Shown: positions 17,371-25,621, numbered from the stretch's first letter. The stretch is DNA of 64,000 nt from Bog-473 sp963821755 (GCA_963821755.1 CAWGEX010000003.1:992001-1056000), one strand, 5' to 3'. Numbers and translations are program-made. Notes: generated by a model from the sequence alone, not told the origin.

Positions 17371-17699
17371 GGCCGATCAAGTGTGGAGGGGAAACGATCT
17401 TTCCCGACGAGGTGGAGGCGGTCCTCCGGTACCACCCGGCGGTCGCCGACGCGGCCGTCACCGGCCTCCCCCACCCCACGCTGGGCAACTACCTGGTGGC
17501 GCTGGTGGCGGCCGAGCCCAACCGACAACCGCCGAGCACCGAGCAGGTACGCGAGTTCTGCGTCGGTCGGCTCACCGGATTCAAGGTGCCCCGTGAGGTG
17601 CTGTCCGTTGATGCCATTCGCCGCAACGGCAAACTGGTCGACCAGGACTGGGCTCGGGCAACCGCGGCGGGGCTGCTCGGCATCTCAGAAGTCCCGTGA
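17367..17699 (+). CDS. Stand-alone AMP-binding C-terminal domain protein
   Basis: 110 residues comprising only the mobile C-terminal lid of ANL acyl-CoA synthetases: I-K-C-G-G-E-T-I-F-P-D-E-V-E (A8-like), V-A-D-A-A-V-T-G-L-P-H-P, F-K-V-P-R-E-V, and N-G-K-L-V-D with the adenylation lysine. No N-terminal adenylation domain lies upstream; the preceding frame is a complete SDR. GTGA overlaps couple it to both neighbours, which argues that the short protein is translated and useful rather than debris. It could complement a truncated synthetase elsewhere, or be a remnant kept in frame. Function unknown. Confidence 0.75.
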   Translation: MRPIKCGGETIFPDEVEAVLRYHPAVADAAVTGLPHPTLGNYLVALVAAEPNRQPPSTEQVREFCVGRLTGFKVPREVLSVDAIRRNGKLVDQDWARATAAGLLGISEVP

Positions 17700-20137
17700 G
17701 CGGCGGTCCGCTTCCCGGCCTTGATGGGCTGCGAGTCCTCGATCTGTCCGAGGACGTCGCCGGTGCCTACTGCGCCAAGCTGCTGGCCGACGCCGGAGCA
17801 ACGGTGCTCAAGGGCGAACGGCCGGAGGGGCATCGCCTCCGCTCCTGGTCGGTTTCTGGTTCGGCCGGCAATGACGGAGACCCGGACGGGGTGCTCTTCC
17901 GATTCCTGGCCTCATCGCAACAGTGCTTGGTGATCGACCCGGCGGATCCCTCGGCCGACAATATCCGCGACAGGCTTGCGGCAACCTCCGACGTGATCAT
18001 CGTCTCGACGTTCGGAGACCGGGCCGGCGGATGTTCGCCGGCAATTGACGTCCGAGGGCTCTGCGAGCGCCACCCCGAGCTGGTGGTGGTGAGCCTCTCG
18101 GCCTTCGGCCTGAGCGGGCCACGTGGCGCCGAGGAGTCCTCGGACTTCCTCCTCCAGGCCTTGGCAGGCTCGTTGCACAGCCACGGAAGCGACGAACGCG
18201 TACCCCTCGCCGTGGGCGGTGGCCTGGCCGAGTGGACCGTCGGGACCTTCGGTGCGCTCGGCGCCGTCAGCGCCCTGACTGCTCGGCGGCGCTCCGGACG
18301 TGGCGAGCTGGTCGATGTGTCCGCCCTCGAGTGCCTGGCCATCACCTTCATCTGCTACCCATCGGTGGCCGCCAGCATGCCCGGCGGACAACGCATCCGC
18401 CCCACCTACGTGATGATCCCGGGCATCGAGGCTTGTGTCGACGGCTACGTCGGAATCGCCACCATCACCACCGCACAGTGGCACACCTTCCTCGACATGA
18501 TCGAGCGCCCGGATCTGACCTCCGATGTCTCGCTGTACATCCAGCGCAACCGCGACCGTCCCGACGTGTTGGAGGCCATCGAGAACTGGACACGGCGGCA
18601 CACGGTGGAGACGGTGGTGGAGATGGGGTCCTTGTATCGGATCCCGACCGTGCCCATCGGGAACGGAGCGAACTTCCCTCGCATAGACCACGTGGCCTCG
18701 CGCCAGCTCTATGACCCGAACCCACGCGGAGGCTTTCCTCATCCGCGCACCCCGTTCCGCTCCAATCTCACCCGGCCCCGACCACCCGGAGCTGCCCCGA
18801 CAATCGCGGATCGTGCACGCGACGTCGACTCTGGTGCTGCCCGCGACCGAAACGACCCGCCTGGTTCCCGGCCGTTCCTCGACGGCACGGGCCCCACGGA
18901 TGCGGTCGCCGGCGGATTGCCCCTGGCCGAGGTTCACATCCTCGATTTCACCGCGTTCCTGGCGGGACCGATGTGCACGCAGTACCTGGCCTCCATCGGG
19001 GCCGACGTGGTCAAGATCGAGTCGATTCAGCGACCCGACCCCATGCGATATAGCGTCCGCGTCGACACCTCGGTCGATCGCTGGTACGAGCAGGGTGCCA
19101 TCTTCCAATCGGCCAACCTGAACAAGCGCGGCGTGACTCTCGACCTCTCAGAGACCAGGGGTCGGGACCTCGCTCTCCGCCTGGCCGCCCGGTCCGATGT
19201 GGTCGTCGAAAATTTCACGCCCCGGGTGATGGATCAGTTCGGTCTCTCCTACGAGGATCTTCGGGCGTTCAACCCCGGGATCATCATGGTGCGCATGCCC
19301 GGCTTCGGGTTGGAGGGCCCCTGGAGGGAGCGACCCGGATTCGCGGCGACAATGGAGCAGGTGTCGGGTCTCGCCTGGATCACCGGTTACACGGACGGCC
19401 TCCCATCCATCCCCGGTATCTGTGATCCGCTGGCCGGGATGCACGCCGCCTTCGCCATCCTGACCGCCCTCGAGCACCGGACCCGTACCGGCGAGGGACA
19501 GCTGATCGAGCTGGCGATGATCGACCTGGCCGCCAACCTGGTGGTCGAGCAAGTGCTCGAGCACTCGGTGTACGGGTACCTCATGGCCCGCCAAGGGAAC
19601 CACCAACCGGGCGCGGCCCATCAGGGCGTCTACGCCTGCAATGAGCCCGATCGTTGGGTTGCCGTCAGAGTTGCCTCTGACGTCGCCTGGCGTGCGCTGC
19701 GCGGCACACTTGGATCACCCGCCTGGTCGCTCGATCCGCGGCTCGACAGCGTGGCGGGGCGCTCGGGATGTGCCGACCTGCTCGATGCCGAGCTCGCATC
19801 GTGGGTCGCCGCCCAGAGCCAGCAGGAGGTGCTCTCCGCCTTGCGCGAGGCCGGAGTGGATGCTGAGCCTGTCGTCCACTCCTACGACGTCGATCTCGAC
19901 GAGCAGATGAACGCCCGCGGCTACTGGGAGGAGGTTACCCACCCCATCGTCGGTCCGAAGCGCTTTCCCGGGTGGCCGATGCGCTTCGCCACGCGGACAT
20001 CGCCGTGGTTCAGGCGACCGGCGCCGCTGCTCGGCCAACACAACGACGAGGTGCTCGGAGGCCTGGGAATCACCGAGGACGAGCTCGCCGCGCTGGCCGC
20101 TGATGGCATCATCGGCAACCGAGCGACCGGGGCCTGA
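17696..20137 (+). CDS. Two-domain CaiB/BaiF (type III) CoA-transferase fusion
   Basis: 813 residues made of two tandem CaiB/BaiF domains (about 1-385 and 405-813), each starting with the family motif (L-R-V-L-D-L-S-E-D and V-H-I-L-D-F-T-A-F-L-A-G-P). A low-complexity Pro/Arg-rich linker joins them. Domain 2 keeps the likely catalytic Asp in I-C-D-P-L-A-G-M. The equivalent position in domain 1 reads G-L-A-E-W-T-V-G, a Glu. Single-domain enzymes are ~400 aa and work as interlocked dimers, so the fusion probably folds as an intramolecular pair with one catalytic half (inference). It likely moves CoA between pathway acids. Translationally coupled at GTGA to the gene before. Confidence 0.87.
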   Translation: MSGGPLPGLDGLRVLDLSEDVAGAYCAKLLADAGATVLKGERPEGHRLRSWSVSGSAGNDGDPDGVLFRFLASSQQCLVIDPADPSADNIRDRLAATSDVIIVSTFGDRAGGCSPAIDVRGLCERHPELVVVSLSAFGLSGPRGAEESSDFLLQALAGSLHSHGSDERVPLAVGGGLAEWTVGTFGALGAVSALTARRRSGRGELVDVSALECLAITFICYPSVAASMPGGQRIRPTYVMIPGIEACVDGYVGIATITTAQWHTFLDMIERPDLTSDVSLYIQRNRDRPDVLEAIENWTRRHTVETVVEMGSLYRIPTVPIGNGANFPRIDHVASRQLYDPNPRGGFPHPRTPFRSNLTRPRPPGAAPTIADRARDVDSGAARDRNDPPGSRPFLDGTGPTDAVAGGLPLAEVHILDFTAFLAGPMCTQYLASIGADVVKIESIQRPDPMRYSVRVDTSVDRWYEQGAIFQSANLNKRGVTLDLSETRGRDLALRLAARSDVVVENFTPRVMDQFGLSYEDLRAFNPGIIMVRMPGFGLEGPWRERPGFAATMEQVSGLAWITGYTDGLPSIPGICDPLAGMHAAFAILTALEHRTRTGEGQLIELAMIDLAANLVVEQVLEHSVYGYLMARQGNHQPGAAHQGVYACNEPDRWVAVRVASDVAWRALRGTLGSPAWSLDPRLDSVAGRSGCADLLDAELASWVAAQSQQEVLSALREAGVDAEPVVHSYDVDLDEQMNARGYWEEVTHPIVGPKRFPGWPMRFATRTSPWFRRPAPLLGQHNDEVLGGLGITEDELAALAADGIIGNRATGA

Positions 20138-20140
20138 GTC

Positions 20141-20818
20141 ATGGTGACCGAGCCCGGCACCATCGACTGGGTGCTCACCACCACCCGCGCTGTCCGCCGT
20201 CGTCTCGACCTCGACCGCACCGTCGACCTCGATCTCGTGCTCGAGTGCCTCGACCTCGCCCTCCAGGCGCCCACCGGTGGGGACTTCCAAGGTTGGCGGT
20301 GGATCGTCATCACTGAGCCGCACGTCAAGGCCCGGGTCCGGGAGATCTACCTCGACGCGCTGACCGAGGCGTCCGGCGGCAGGCGCCACATTCCAACGGG
20401 TGGGTCCGTCGATCGGATGATTGAAGGGGCATGGCACCTGGCCACGCACCTCGACCGGGTGCCCGTCCTCGTCCTGGCCTGCATTCGGGGACGGATGACG
20501 CCGGGCACCACCCCCGCCCAGGCATCCGCTCTCTTTGGATCGATCTACCCGGCGGTCTGGAGCTTGCAGTTGGCCCTGCGGAGTCGCGGGCTGGCTTCGG
20601 CGATGACAACCGTCCACCTCGAAAGGCACCAGGAGATGGCCGACTTTCTGGGCATCCCCGACAACGTCACCCAGGCGGCACTGATTCCGATTGCCCACCT
20701 CATGGGAGACGATCTCCGTCGGGCCCGCCGGCGGCCGGCACGCGAGGTCGCGTTCCGGGAGGGTTGGGGAGGCGCGTGGGAAGGGAGCGCCGGCTCCGGT
20801 GCCGTCCCCGCCAGTTGA
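20141..20818 (+). CDS. Nitroreductase-family FMN oxidoreductase
   Basis: 225 residues, three bases after the CoA-transferase stop. It has the nitroreductase N-terminal T-T-R-A-V-R-R-R-L-D FMN-phosphate region, L-Q-A-P-T-G-G-D-F-Q-G-W-R (the A-P-S/T-x-x-N-x-Q-P-W-like block), S-I-Y-P-A-V-W-S-L-Q-L-A-L-R-S-R-G-L-A-S-A, and a late P-I-A-H-L-M-G. Family members reduce nitro groups, quinones or enones with NAD(P)H; in acyl catabolic clusters they may reduce an activated double bond or ring. Last gene of the 16582-20818 operon. Confidence 0.86.
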   Translation: MVTEPGTIDWVLTTTRAVRRRLDLDRTVDLDLVLECLDLALQAPTGGDFQGWRWIVITEPHVKARVREIYLDALTEASGGRRHIPTGGSVDRMIEGAWHLATHLDRVPVLVLACIRGRMTPGTTPAQASALFGSIYPAVWSLQLALRSRGLASAMTTVHLERHQEMADFLGIPDNVTQAALIPIAHLMGDDLRRARRRPAREVAFREGWGGAWEGSAGSGAVPAS

Positions 20819-20873
20819 CCGTCGGATGTCGCCGGCCGGGCATGATAACGGTTGTTGTCAGCGCGCCCAGCGG

Positions 20874-21797
20874 TCACAGGTCCGGGAGGGTCCCGGTGAT
20901 ATCGGTGGTCGGTCCGGCCTCGGCCAGCAGGCCGGCGATGACATCGCTCAGTTCGGCCGGATTCCAGAGGCCCTTCTTGTCCACGCTCGGACCGGCGCGC
21001 CAGCCCTCGGCGACGCTGATGTAGCCCCCGTGCACATTGAAGACCCGCCCGGTCACCTCCGCGCTGGCCGCGCTCCCGAGCCACACCACCAATGGCGAGA
21101 TGTACTCCGGGGCGAGCGGGGACAACCCAGAGGTGCTGCGACTGGCGACGTCCCGGCCGAAGGGGAGATCGGCGTTCATCCGGGTAAGCGCCATCGGGGC
21201 GATGGCATTCACCGTCACGCCGTAACGGCCCAGTTCCAGAGCGGCAATCACGGTGAAGGCGGCGATCCCTGCCTTGGCCGCCCCGTAGTTGATCTGTCCG
21301 GCATTTCCGTAGAGGCCAGTGGCCGAACTGGTGTTGACCACTCGGGCGTCATTCCGCTCGCCGGATTTGGCGCGCTCCCGCCAGTGCACGGCCGCCCAGT
21401 GGGTCGGTGAGAAGGTTCCCCCCAGATGAACGCGCACCACCGCACTCCAGTCGCTCTCCGTCATGTTCACCAGCATGCGGTCCCGAAGAATCCCGGCGTT
21501 GTTCACCAGGGTGTCGATTCCACCGAAGGCGTCCACCGCGTGGCTCACCAGCCGTCGGGCCCCCTCCCAGTCCGACGCATCATCTCCGTTAGCCTCCGCT
21601 TGTCCCCCCAGGGCCCGGATCTCATCGACGACGTCGTGGGCAGGACCGCTCGAGGTGCCGCCACCGTCGGGAGCCGTCCCGAGGTCGTTTACCACAACCC
21701 GAGCCCCCTGGCGGGCGAACTCCAGCGCGTGGCTCCTCCCGATCCCTCTTCCGGCCCCGGTGATCACCACTACTCTGCCCTCGCAGATCCCGCTCAT
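20874..21797 (-). CDS. SDR, 3-hydroxyacyl-CoA dehydrogenase-like
   Basis: 307 residues. It has I-T-G-A-G-R-G-I-G-R-S-H-A (NAD motif), V-V-N-D-L-G, L-V-N-N-A-G-I-L-R-D-R-M, V-N-T-S-S-A-T-G-L-Y-G-N-A-G-Q-I-N-Y-G-A-A-K (catalytic Ser, Tyr and Lys), and N-A-I-A-P. The N-D-L-G and L-R-D-R-M blocks are hallmarks of the MFE-2/17-beta-HSD4-type 3-hydroxyacyl-CoA dehydrogenases that follow an R-specific enoyl-CoA hydratase. A truncated MaoC-type hydratase remnant lies just upstream (21808-22059), so this was probably once an MFE-2-like pair. Confidence 0.87.
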   Translation of the reverse strand: MSGICEGRVVVITGAGRGIGRSHALEFARQGARVVVNDLGTAPDGGGTSSGPAHDVVDEIRALGGQAEANGDDASDWEGARRLVSHAVDAFGGIDTLVNNAGILRDRMLVNMTESDWSAVVRVHLGGTFSPTHWAAVHWRERAKSGERNDARVVNTSSATGLYGNAGQINYGAAKAGIAAFTVIAALELGRYGVTVNAIAPMALTRMNADLPFGRDVASRSTSGLSPLAPEYISPLVVWLGSAASAEVTGRVFNVHGGYISVAEGWRAGPSVDKKGLWNPAELSDVIAGLLAEAGPTTDITGTLPDL

Positions 21798-21807
21798 CGA
21801 GCCTCCC

Positions 21808-22059
21808 TCATCGGGTCCGACTGGTCGCTCGACCCCATTGATCCGAGTTCGATCCTCCGCGAGCGATCATGATACGGAGAGTCGGCGATATTCGGCGGGG
21901 GCACCCAGCGCCGTTCTCGGACGCCAGGTCCGGCTCAAAACCGACCGGATGGCGCACTCCGGCACGAGCGCTCAGGGCGAAGTGCAAGGCATCGTCTGTG
22001 GTCCACGAACTCTCGGTTGCCGCGGCCTCGGTGCCCGCGACATCGAAGTGCCACGTCAC
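21808..22059 (-). pseudogene. MaoC-type enoyl-CoA hydratase, N-terminal remnant
   Basis: About 60 residues match the N-terminus of hydratase-2/MaoC-like dehydratases: S-W-T-T-D-D-A-L-H-F-A-L, H-P-V-G-F-E, and A-S-E-N-G-A-G with P-T-L-R-I-M-I-A-R-G-G. The frame then degenerates and ends within 11 bases of the next SDR start. The catalytic hot-dog domain with the D-x-N-P-x-H motif is absent. A large 3' deletion is the simplest explanation. Confidence 0.6.
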
Positions 22060-22079
22060 GAGCGATTGGTTCCCGACGT

Positions 22080-22841
22080 TTACTTGAATCCACCCCCATC
22101 AACCACGAGTCGCTGGCCAGTAATGTTCGATCCGCCAGGACCGACAAGAAATCGGACCGCATCGGCAACGTCCTCGGGTTCGCAGACTCGGCCCAGTGGA
22201 AAACGATCATCGAGGTCGTGAATGTCGTCGACCTTCATCGCCGCCTTGACCAACCGTCGGCCCATGTCGGTGTTCGAAAGTCCCGGCACGACGACATTCA
22301 CCCGAATGCCGGAGCGTGCCTCCTCCTTGGCCAGCGTGAAGGCAAGCGACTCCTGCGCTGCCTTGGCCATGTTGTACGGACCTCCGTAGGGGTCGGCCGT
22401 GATCGCCGACTGGCTCGAGATCATCACGATGTCACCTCTCGCCTGCTCGCGCATGCTGGGCAGGACGAGCTGGGACATGTGGTGAGACCCGAACGCCATG
22501 GTGCCGACCACCCGCTCGAGCTCTTCGACTGGCGTTTTGGCAACAGGTGTTCCCCGATTGGTGATCCCGGCGTTGTTCACCAGGATGTCGACATGCCCGA
22601 AGTCGGCCAGTACCCGGTCGACCATGCCGCTGGCCTCGTCGTAGGACGCAACCGATGCCTGGTAAGCCGATGCCGTCCCCCCTTCAGCCTCGATCGTCGC
22701 CACAGTCTGTCTGGCCGACTCCTCGTCCTTTCGGAAGTTCACGGCGAGCTGAGCACCGTCGGCCGCCAAGCCGAAGGCGATGGCGCGGCCGATGCCGCGT
22801 CCCGCGCCGGTCACGATCGCTACCCGACCCGAGAGACTCAT
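22080..22841 (-). CDS. SDR-family oxidoreductase (FabG-like)
   Basis: 253 residues. It has V-T-G-A-G-R-G-I-G-R-A (NAD(P) motif), D-I-L-V-N-N-A-G-I, M-I-S-S-Q-S-A (catalytic Ser), Y-N-M-A-K-A-A (Tyr-x-x-x-Lys), I-R-V-N-V-V-V-P-G-L, and the C-terminal G-S-N-I-T-G-Q-R-L-V-V-D-G-G-G of the beta-ketoacyl-reductase-like branch. It probably works in the catabolic cluster on a hydroxyl or keto intermediate. Its upstream region carries a candidate operator palindrome (22904-22921), so it appears to have its own promoter. Confidence 0.87.
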   Translation of the reverse strand: MSLSGRVAIVTGAGRGIGRAIAFGLAADGAQLAVNFRKDEESARQTVATIEAEGGTASAYQASVASYDEASGMVDRVLADFGHVDILVNNAGITNRGTPVAKTPVEELERVVGTMAFGSHHMSQLVLPSMREQARGDIVMISSQSAITADPYGGPYNMAKAAQESLAFTLAKEEARSGIRVNVVVPGLSNTDMGRRLVKAAMKVDDIHDLDDRFPLGRVCEPEDVADAVRFLVGPGGSNITGQRLVVDGGGFK

Positions 22842-22903
22842 CTTTACAGTTCCTTTCGTCGGTGCCGAGGTCGGTGCACGGGGCGGCGTGCACTCCAGGT
22901 GCC

Positions 22904-22921
22904 CCCGACCGATTGGTCGGG
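22904..22921. promoter_or_regulatory. Candidate TetR-type operator, CCCGACC-GATT-GGTCGGG
   Basis: A perfect 7-bp inverted repeat around a 4-bp centre, about 60 bases upstream of the SDR start at 22841. The symmetry, size and GACC/GGTC half-sites are typical of TetR-family operators controlling acyl-CoA catabolism. No regulator gene is adjacent. Confidence 0.5.
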
Positions 22922-23214
22922 CCCCACGCCACTTGGCGAGCGGCCCGCTGCAATTGTTTGCCCGCCCTTCAAAAGTCGGCCAACGACGAGACGGGCGTCT
23001 CTTCTACGAGGAGGAGCCTAGGCGACCTCATCTTCGTTCGCCCGAAGCCTCACCATTGCGGATCCTCAGCGAGCTCCAGACAGGTACTTCAAAGTGAGGA
23101 AGTCCCTGGCTTCTTCACTCAGATCCGCCAAATGATGAGGTAGGTCGAGGGAGCCAACGCTTCGAAGTCCGAGTGCTTCGACCCTGCCGCGGCAGCGTAC
23201 CCGTCTCCCCCATT

Positions 23215-23271
23215 GGGGCGGATGACGGAATTCGAACTCGCGACCTTCACCTGGCAATATCTTTCGGCCCA
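23215..23271 (-). repeat. tRNA-Gly 3'-half remnant, copy 1
   Basis: Read on the minus strand, the segment gives the anticodon loop with GCC, the variable loop, a T arm with the GTTCGAA loop and an acceptor 3' strand ending TCATCCGCCCC. The 5' half (D arm, 5' acceptor) is missing. T-stem pairing is imperfect. The sequence 5' of the anticodon (TGGCAATATCTTTCGGCCCA on the plus strand) is shared with copy 4 at 45989. Confidence 0.6.
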
Positions 23272-23497
23272 CATATTCACCCGGCGAGGTCGGCCGGAAC
23301 TCGGAGAGGCCGGCGGACCCCCTGGTCGTCGACGCAAGCACCGTCATCAGCCTCGCCGCTGGGTTCGGTGCCCTGGCTGTGGCCGTGGTACGGGCGGCGG
23401 GCGCAAGCCTGTGGTTGCGCCAAGCTGTCGCGTCTGGTGATCTTTCATCGAACGATTCGGACAATGATTCGGACCATATGGAATCTGACGACGCCTG

Positions 23498-24181
23498 ATG
23501 CTCGCCTTCACCATCGGTCACCTGCTCGAACAGTACGGCTACTGGGCCGTGGCTTTAGCTGTCGGCGCCGAGAGTCTCGGCGTGCCCATCCCAGGGGAGA
23601 CCACCCTCATCACCGCCGCACTCTTCGCCGGATCCAGCCATCGGTTGAACATCGGGTGGATCGTGGTGGTGGCGAGTGCCGCCGCCATCATCGGCGACAA
23701 TATCGGCTACCTGCTGGGGCGGGTGGGTGGCTACAGGCTGATGCGTCGTTACGGCCACTACGTACGGGTGGACGAAGCCAAGATGAAGGTGGGCCGCTAC
23801 CTCTTCGATCGCCATGGCGGCAAGGTGGTCTTCTTCGGACGGTTCGTCTCGGTCCTACGGACATATGCCGCCTTCTTGGCTGGGACGAACCGGATGCGAT
23901 GGAGCAAGTTCCTCGTCTACAACGCGGCCGGCGGCATCCTCTGGGCCACGCTCTTCGGCTTAGGTGCGTACTTCCTTGGTGGTGCCATCCATAGAGTCAG
24001 CACGGTAGTCACCTATGTCGGCGCGGCGATCGCTGTGATCGCCATTGTGATGGCAATTCTTTTTACCCGACGACACATGAAAGCGCTGGAAGCGCGTGCC
24101 GAGGAGGCCTACCCCGGACCACTTGACGGCCCCAGGGAGGACGACACCAAATCATCGGGCCACACAACCGATACTGATTGA
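23498..24181 (+). CDS. DedA-family (SNARE-associated) membrane protein
   Basis: 227 residues with about five hydrophobic segments. The family blocks are present: A-E-S-L-G-V-P-I-P-G-E-T (the conserved E-x-x-x-x-P-x-P-G-E), I-I-G-D-N-I-G-Y-L-L-G-R-x-G-G-Y, F-F-G-R-F-V-S-V-L-R-T-Y-A-A-F-L-A-G (the F-x-R-x-x-P/R-x-x-R membrane motif), and N-A-A-G-G-I-L-W-A. DedA proteins are undecaprenyl-phosphate/phospholipid flippases involved in envelope integrity. The C-terminal ~35 residues are charged and cytoplasmic. No ribosome-binding site is evident before the ATG. Confidence 0.88.
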   Translation: MLAFTIGHLLEQYGYWAVALAVGAESLGVPIPGETTLITAALFAGSSHRLNIGWIVVVASAAAIIGDNIGYLLGRVGGYRLMRRYGHYVRVDEAKMKVGRYLFDRHGGKVVFFGRFVSVLRTYAAFLAGTNRMRWSKFLVYNAAGGILWATLFGLGAYFLGGAIHRVSTVVTYVGAAIAVIAIVMAILFTRRHMKALEARAEEAYPGPLDGPREDDTKSSGHTTDTD

Positions 24182-24293
24182 TCTCTCTTTCAGGCGTTCA
24201 ACAACCGAGCGGACGCGGCTCGCTCCAAGCCTCGTCGACGAACCACTGGACACCATGATTGTGTCGCCAGCTCATGGGGACCGCCTTCCACGC

Positions 24294-25232
24294 TCACTGG
24301 GGCTGTTCCCGGACGACCTCAGTCGGGCTCTTGTCGTCGCGGAGCCCGAGAAAGCGCGGCTGCCGCAGCCGGGCGTCGCTCGTCCATTCGGCAAATCCGA
24401 TCTGAGCGACGAGCTTGGGCCGCGTCCAGTGCGCGCCGCGCGGGATCGGTCGCGCGTCGACAAACGCCGGCTCGGCCGTCTCCAACTTCCGCAACCGCAT
24501 GCCGAGGTCGTGGAGTGTCGCGTTGGTGTAGCCCGTGCCGACCTTCCCGGCGTAGCGGAGGGAACCGTGTTCGTAGTAACCGACGAGCAGGGCACCAAAG
24601 TCCGTGCGGCTGCCGCCGGGATCCGTGTAACCGCCAATCACGAACTCCTGCTCCCAGACGCACTTCAGCTTCAACCAGTCCTTCGAGCGGCCAGCCACGT
24701 AGGGTGCGTCGGCGCGCTTAGCGATGAGCCCCTCCCAGCCGGATCGGCAGGCCGCGGCGAACCGCCGCTGAGAGTGATCGCTCCAAGCCTCGGTGTGCTG
24801 CAATGCCGAGCTCGATCGGATCGTCCTCGTGAGCCGGGCGCGGCGCTCGAAGAGCGGACGGGCAGTGAGATCCTCCCCGTCGACTCCCAGCAGGTCAAAG
24901 ACGCAGTAGACAACCGGATACTTGGCCACCTGCTCTGGAGACGGCATTGAAACCCCAAGACGCTGCTGGAGTCGGGTGAAGGACGTCTGGTCACCGTCGT
25001 AGGCCACCACCTCGCCGTCGAGCAGGAGGTCCCGGAAGCGTTGAGCCGCCACAGCGGCGCGGACCTCGGGGTAGGTGGAGGTGAGATCCTTGCCGGTACG
25101 CGACTCGAGTCGCACGTCGGTGTCCGCTTTGCGTGCGACGCAGCGCTCACCGTCGAACTTGCGCTCCAGCAGCCAATCGTCGCCGAAATCGCGTCGATCG
25201 GTCAACGTCGCCAGCATGAGTGGGATCACCAT
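24294..25232 (-). CDS. ATP-dependent DNA ligase (LigD ligase-domain type)
   Basis: 312 residues, the size of a stand-alone adenylation plus OB-fold ligase. Motif I is L-L-E-R-K-F-D-G-E-R (Lys about 25). It is followed by R-L-E-S-R-T-G-K-D, L-L-D-G-E-V-V-A, V-Y-C-V-F-D-L-L (IIIa), G-W-E-G-L-I-A-K-R (IV), and D-W-L-K-L-K-C (V). The OB fold carries F-V-I-G-G-Y-T and G-K-V-G-T-G-Y. It seals nicks with ATP, probably in non-homologous end joining together with Ku. No Ku, polymerase or nuclease domain is present here, unlike multidomain mycobacterial LigD. Confidence 0.88.
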   Translation of the reverse strand: MVIPLMLATLTDRRDFGDDWLLERKFDGERCVARKADTDVRLESRTGKDLTSTYPEVRAAVAAQRFRDLLLDGEVVAYDGDQTSFTRLQQRLGVSMPSPEQVAKYPVVYCVFDLLGVDGEDLTARPLFERRARLTRTIRSSSALQHTEAWSDHSQRRFAAACRSGWEGLIAKRADAPYVAGRSKDWLKLKCVWEQEFVIGGYTDPGGSRTDFGALLVGYYEHGSLRYAGKVGTGYTNATLHDLGMRLRKLETAEPAFVDARPIPRGAHWTRPKLVAQIGFAEWTSDARLRQPRFLGLRDDKSPTEVVREQPQ

Positions 25233-25390
25233 GTCATTATCGTTTCACGTGGACGTCGAGGCACCTCGGGACTGGATCCCGTAGTCTGGTATGGGTCCGT
25301 CTGATCTTGACGGCTTGGCCAACCCTGACGAGCTGAGGTCGGCATTTCTGCTTCCACCGACCCAGCAACACTCCAACGGAGAAGAGAACG

Positions 25391-25621
25391 ATGAACCTTG
25401 AGCAAACTCTAGAGAAGATTGTGGAGCACGCCCACGAGGAGCTCCGCATCGTTCGCAAGCGAGCCGAACAGAAGACAGCCGCGCGCGATCACGGGAAGGA
25501 ATACCACGAAGCTCAAACCGCTGCCGATCGACTGGACCACTACGCACACCTGGCCCGTCGGTTACATGATGCTGAATACAAAGAGGGTTGGCGACACGAG
25601 AGTCTGAATGAGAACGGCTAG
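25391..25621 (+). CDS. Small hypothetical protein, helical and charged
   Basis: 76 residues with a GGAGAAG ribosome-binding site seven bases before the ATG. It is predominantly alpha-helical and highly charged (repeats of E-x-x-x-E and R-x-x-x-A-E, several His), with D-R-L-D-H-Y-A-H-L-A-R-R and a C-terminal Y-K-E-G-W-R-H-E. No family is recognised. It is divergent from the DNA ligase, so a shared regulation is possible. The good start context and amphipathic pattern make it likely to be real. Confidence 0.58.
   Translation: MNLEQTLEKIVEHAHEELRIVRKRAEQKTAARDHGKEYHEAQTAADRLDHYAHLARRLHDAEYKEGWRHESLNENG

Larger units (their letters stand above)
22842..23497. other. Intergenic region with operator palindrome and tRNA-Gly remnant
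   Basis: 656 bases between the last SDR of the catabolic cluster and DedA. Apart from the palindrome at 22904 and the tRNA remnant at 23215, no frame shows recognisable coding character. A 150-codon minus-strand frame reads through the remnant and is rejected. Confidence 0.5.

Noticed and set aside
17912..19108. 398-codon minus-strand frame opposite the CaiB fusion
   Set aside because: It is antisense to conserved CoA-transferase motifs, with shadow-like composition and no family signature.
23066..23521. 150-codon minus-strand frame across the tRNA remnant
   Set aside because: It reads through the tRNA-derived segment and has no protein motif.
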